Part shown: piece after piece, positions 60,501 to 64,000 of the stretch
Layout of the letters: every line of letters starts with the position of its first letter
Position numbering within the stretch: position 1 is the stretch's first letter
Source: Serendipita indica DSM 11827
Lineage: Eukaryota > Basidiomycota > Agaricomycetes > Sebacinales > Serendipitaceae
Assembly: GCA_910890315.1 (NCBI GenBank)
Contig: CAJVGD010000001.1
Span: 558,001-622,000, forward strand
Direction: 5' to 3'
Length of the DNA stretch: 64,000 bases
Made by a program: the position numbers and the translations under genes
The notes under the pieces: generated by a model
Seen by the model: the letters and a program-made list of their open reading frames with translations, nothing else
Database searches by the model: none
What the model was told of the DNA's origin: nothing

Positions 60501-61199
60501 CTACCATTTGGACATTGCTACAGTTGTGTCGACGATACGCTGCAAACCCTTGGCGTCTTCGTCTGCAAAGGCAGCGAGCACGACCGAGTCCAGATCCATC
60601 ACACCAAGTATGATATCTCCACTATTTCCTGGCAATTTCATAGGAAGCACAATCTCCGAGCGGGTGTCGCCGTCGCACGCAATATGCCCTGGATACGCAT
60701 CGACATCTGGGACGACGAGGGTTTCACGAAAATGATAACCATCTGCACAAACCCCTCCACCCTCTTTGACTCGAATGAATTGGCACGCCGGCTTCCCGCA
60801 AAAGGGTCCGAGCAGCAGCGTCTTTGGTCCATCCTCGGTGGCATCAGTTGGCAGCTTCGAGTTTGGGGGGAATAGACACGAGTCCAGGTAGAAGCCTGTG
60901 AATAAAGTAAATAGATCGACTCTACAGCAGAGCCAGCTGACTGACCGCACCAATTCACAACGGGGCCAGTGTCTGTCATTGAAAACTTCTCATAGGCCAT
61001 AAGAGAATGATATACGATAGATGATACGTTGGATAGATTGGACACCTATTAGTGATAAGTTTGAGGGCAGCTACCCTGCGCGTGTCCATACCCATGAAGT
61101 CTGACCCTCTAATAGACTGACTACTTGTCCATGTAAGTGCTCCCAAAACTGTGACTTGGATAATCCCGAAGGCACAAGACTGGAATCGGCGTGAGGCAT
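60501..61199 (-). CDS. Free methionine-(R)-sulfoxide reductase (GAF domain)
   Basis: Three exons (61092-61199, 60946-61045, 60501-60895), 200 aa. A single GAF domain: NWCGFYLDSCLF, LLLGPFCGKPACQFI, GGGVCADGYHFRETLVVPDV, DAYPGHIACDGDTRSEIVLP and GVMDLDSVVLAAFADED. Cys residues at GGGVC, HIAC and PAC match the redox Cys set of fRMsr (yeast Ykg9). It reduces free Met-R-sulfoxide using thioredoxin. It precedes UBC9 by 116 bp on the same strand. Confidence 0.9.
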
Positions 61200-61354
61200 C
61201 GTCGACAAGGGGAGGAAAAGACGTGGCCAGTGCACCATATGGCGATTGTTGAGCTGTACTGAAGTAGGTTACTGGTCCAAAAGTGAGATGAATTCACGTT
61301 TATGATACCTTAGAAACACGATCCTGTATAGTATGCGACTCCCTTCTCCGCTGC

Positions 61355-62070
61355 TTACTCGCCACCACGAGAATCCTCAAAGGTGAGCGTAGAGACAGTA
61401 GGCGCCTTTTCATTGCCGAGAGGTTCTGCGAGATATAGAGATTCGATGTCACCTTCAGGCGAATTGCGAATGATATGCGGTAGAACCTGCGGCGTTGAGA
61501 CTGCAGTGGTACAACTGGACAACCTTCTCATGTTCTTGAGTATTCTCTGCACTTCTTGCTCTCCTGCTACGTTTGCTTCTCGCATAGCATGAATCTTGCG
61601 ACCCAGGCCCACAATTAATGTCACCCTAGATACGCTATTAACGAGCTAGGCAAGCAAGTGTGAATACTGGCAACGTACGAAAGTAATGCGAGTGTATACT
61701 CTGCCCACGCCAACTCGACACCGGAAAAGTTGGTGGCCTCGAGCGCCACCAAGACGGTAGTTGTGATGCATAAGGGCAAGAGGACGAGACGCGTGATGAG
61801 ACCATAGAGCGCACATTCCCAACGAGTTTGAGGAGGAAGTTGCTTTTCGTCTCTGATGTAGGCGAGGAAAAGCGAGACAAAAGCGCACACCAAGTTGCAG
61901 ATGCCACAGGCGAGTAGCACATTGTGACTGAGCATAGACTCCCATTCACGCCCGTCAAGAGTCTTGTCAACATTTGCTTTAATACTGACAACGAGGACTC
62001 CGAAGGAGAAGGTAAGCCGAACAGGAACAAGTACGTTTATGAATGGAAGTTGGACTATGCTGGGAGACAT
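61355..62070 (-). CDS. Four-helix membrane protein of unknown function
   Basis: Two exons (61679-62070, 61355-61634; 44-nt intron), 223 aa. Four hydrophobic segments: PFINVLVPVRLTFSFGVLVV, VLLACGICNLVCAFVSLFLA, LITRLVLLPLCITTTVLVAL and VELAWAEYTLALLSYV-type after the splice (SRVTLIVGLGRK). The tail is polar with a Ser/Thr-rich end. The layout is typical of many small fungal membrane proteins; no motif known. Confidence 0.65.
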
Positions 62071-62399
62071 TACGTGTAGAGCTTTGAAGTGTAGCTTTGA
62101 ATATTATAGCAGTGTAGAATAAAGCGGGGCAAACGATAGGCGCGAGTCGCGGAGGAGTCGAACTTACATCAGTGCATGAAATTGTCACCGACAATCATCT
62201 CATGGGACGAGGGGAAGTTTATGGGTATGCCTATTTCAAACACACATACATAGTATGATACGCCTCTCGTCTGAAGAGGTGAGCGGTGGCGGGAAAGGGC
62301 GGCAATTAGGGATAAGGTTATGAGACGAGGGTCGTTAAGTCTACAAGACAGCCAGGACGAGACACGAAGAGAGTGCGCAGACGAATTGAGTACCGTTTT
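62071..62399. other. Gap; no gene seen
   Basis: 329 bp between the 4-TM start and the P450 stop. No supported coding signal. Confidence 0.45.
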
Positions 62400-64000
62400 C
62401 TACGCGAGACTAATCTTGACGGGGAGTTTGATGCCATCGGCCTCTTGGCCAACGACGCGGGGAGCAAGGGTAGCTCCAAATCTCGTCATGATCTTCGCAC
62501 CAGTGTCTTCAAAGACGAGGTGCTTGACGAGGGTGTAGATGAGCACTTTGTACTCGAAGAGAGCGAGCCGCATGCCGACACACGCGCGAGGCCCTTCGGA
62601 GAAGGTGAAGATACCAGCCCAGCCGCCGCACATTTCGTCGGCGGGTTTGAGACCTTGTTCTCCGGGCTTGCAGTACTTCTCGCAGCCAGGACGGCCAACG
62701 AGCCAACGGCTTGGTCGGAACACATCAGCATCTCCCCAAACGTCCTCGTCACGGTTGATGCCGATGGAAGGAATGTGAATTACTTGTCCCTTCTTGACTG
62801 GAATGCTCTTGATCCAAGAACCATCAGCGCCCTTGATCGGTTCACGAAGGGGCAGGATGTCGTCGTTTTCAGCAACCTTTTCATTACGAGCAGAAGCCGG
62901 GAACATGCGGAGACTGTGAAGAAAGTCTCAGGTTTTGTCAAGGGACTGTGGCAAATCACTCACTTTTCCTTGCAAACGGCATCAAGAAGAGGGAACGTGT
63001 CGAGGTTGGCAAAGTCGTCATACGTGGGTTCGCCAGGGAACGCAAGGAGCTCGTCACGAAGGGCATTTTGAATTTCAGGGTGAGTAGCAAGTGTCCAGAG
63101 GGTGAAGGCAGTGACACCCGCAGTTGTTTCGTGGCCGGCGACGATAAATGTGACAACATGATCATAAATTTGAGCAAGGTCGACACGCTTGTTGGGATCT
63201 TCATTGGCATTTGCACGGACTGGACAATGTTCAGCAGGAAATCACGGATCAGGAGGGAATGACATACGGAGAATAGACATTAGGTCCTTGCCACCCTTCT
63301 CAATCTGACCATTTGAGACAATAGCCTTGGCAATCTCCCGGATGCGCTCAGCAACGGCACCTTGAGCCTTGATGGCTTCAAGCGGAAGCGAGGTGATCCA
63401 AGGGAAGAGGCGAAGAACGAGCATTGCAGTGAACCCATCGGCTTCCTGTCCCATTTGATTCTGTGCTCTCCAACTTTGGGTGATCTTGACACCTTCTGCG
63501 CTGCCATTGACAGCACCAAAGTCGTGGCCGAGGGCGACACGACCAATAACGTCCAAAGTAGCCGGGGCGGCGAGCTCTGTTGCGTCGACGACCACTGAAC
63601 CATTGTTGCTGAGGATATCGTTCGAGAGTTTGTTGCTCAACGTGTTGGCGACATGGTAGATGTCGCCTCCCATCTTCCGGACATTTTCAACCGAAAAGGC
63701 TGGCGCAATCATGGCGCGCATCTATCACGGAATAATGAAAAACTGTGTGCGGAGAAACCACAAAGGGGATTCGCACCTTTTTATGGGCACGCTCGCCTTC
63801 AACCCAAATCAGTGATCGTCCCGTTAAGCTGTTTGACGTTCAGCAAGTAGAAAGTCTTGACTAAGTATTACCGACCGCTCAATCAAAGGAATAAAGACGG
63901 GTGAGTGAGGATAATTGTACGTGTTCTGTCCCACGGTGAGACAGGAACCACAGCGGATCAAACGGGAGACACACCTTCGCATAGATGTGTGAGAGGGCAA
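62400..64000 (-). CDS. Cytochrome P450, 5' end outside the window
   Basis: Six exons are visible (63975-64000 cut by the edge, 63876-63925, 63777-63828, 63268-63721, 62964-63219, 62400-62913), about 450 residues. Landmarks are the helix-C WVEGERAHKK, I-helix FIVAGHETTAGVTAF (oxygen-binding AGxxTT), the K-helix ExxR (CKENLRMFP), and the heme loop FSEGPRACVGMRLALFE with its Cys ligand. The missing N-terminus should carry the membrane anchor and the first 80-90 residues. Such enzymes oxidise fatty acids, aromatics or secondary metabolites; substrate not predictable. No partner reductase nearby. Confidence 0.93.

Overview
The window is a 64 kb piece of nuclear DNA from a filamentous basidiomycete, most likely an agaricomycete near Rhizoctonia/Ceratobasidium (Cantharellales). 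That placement is inferred from gene content and was not tested. Support comes from dense genes split by many 42-60 nt GT-AG introns with CTNAC-like branch points, a STE3-type pheromone receptor, a DUF6699-like protein, an F-box protein, a patatin/NB-ARC/TPR protein and a P450. I saw no rRNA, tRNA, CRISPR array, intact transposon or long repeat. Exon joins were worked out by hand from splice motifs and frame. Where the summed exons give a whole number of codons, that is stated as the protein length.

Layout. 0.2-9.6 kb: RnpA-like protein (-), secreted subtilisin (+), rhomboid protease (-), GT25-like glycosyltransferase (+), His-rich single-pass protein (-). 10-18 kb: STE3-like receptor (+), aldo/keto reductase (+), SLC41 Mg2+ transporter (-), DUF6699-like protein (+). 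18-29 kb: SET/MYND methyltransferase (-) sharing a 98-bp promoter with a SWIM/RING protein (+), broken F-box gene (+), DUF2306-like membrane protein (-), HpcH/HpaI aldolase (-), a 7-TM-like protein with a long tail (-). 29-42 kb: small acidic nuclear-type protein (+), HECT ligase HUL5/UBE3C (-), mitochondrial calcium uniporter (+), TFIIA gamma (-), four-RRM protein MRN1/Nrd1 (+), ABC transporter (+). 42-46.4 kb: SET protein (+) and a patatin-like/NB-ARC/TPR NLR-type protein (+). 46.4-64 kb: DBR1 (-), App1-like GPI protein (+), stand-alone ABC ATPase (-), Trm1 (+), proteasome beta subunit (-), methyltransferase (-), sphingoid base kinase (+), an unrecognised gene (-), Pro-rich protein (-), UBC9 (-), free Met-R-sulfoxide reductase (-), 4-TM protein (-), and a P450 running off the right edge (-).

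Most genes are unrelated housekeeping genes packed head-to-head or tail-to-tail; nothing suggests a biosynthetic cluster. The most notable items are the NLR-type protein, whose patatin domain has lost its catalytic residues and one splice donor; an RNase P protein-like domain in a nuclear gene; a STE3-like receptor with no visible pheromone gene; and frame breaks in Trm1 and the F-box gene, which may be real decay or sequence error.
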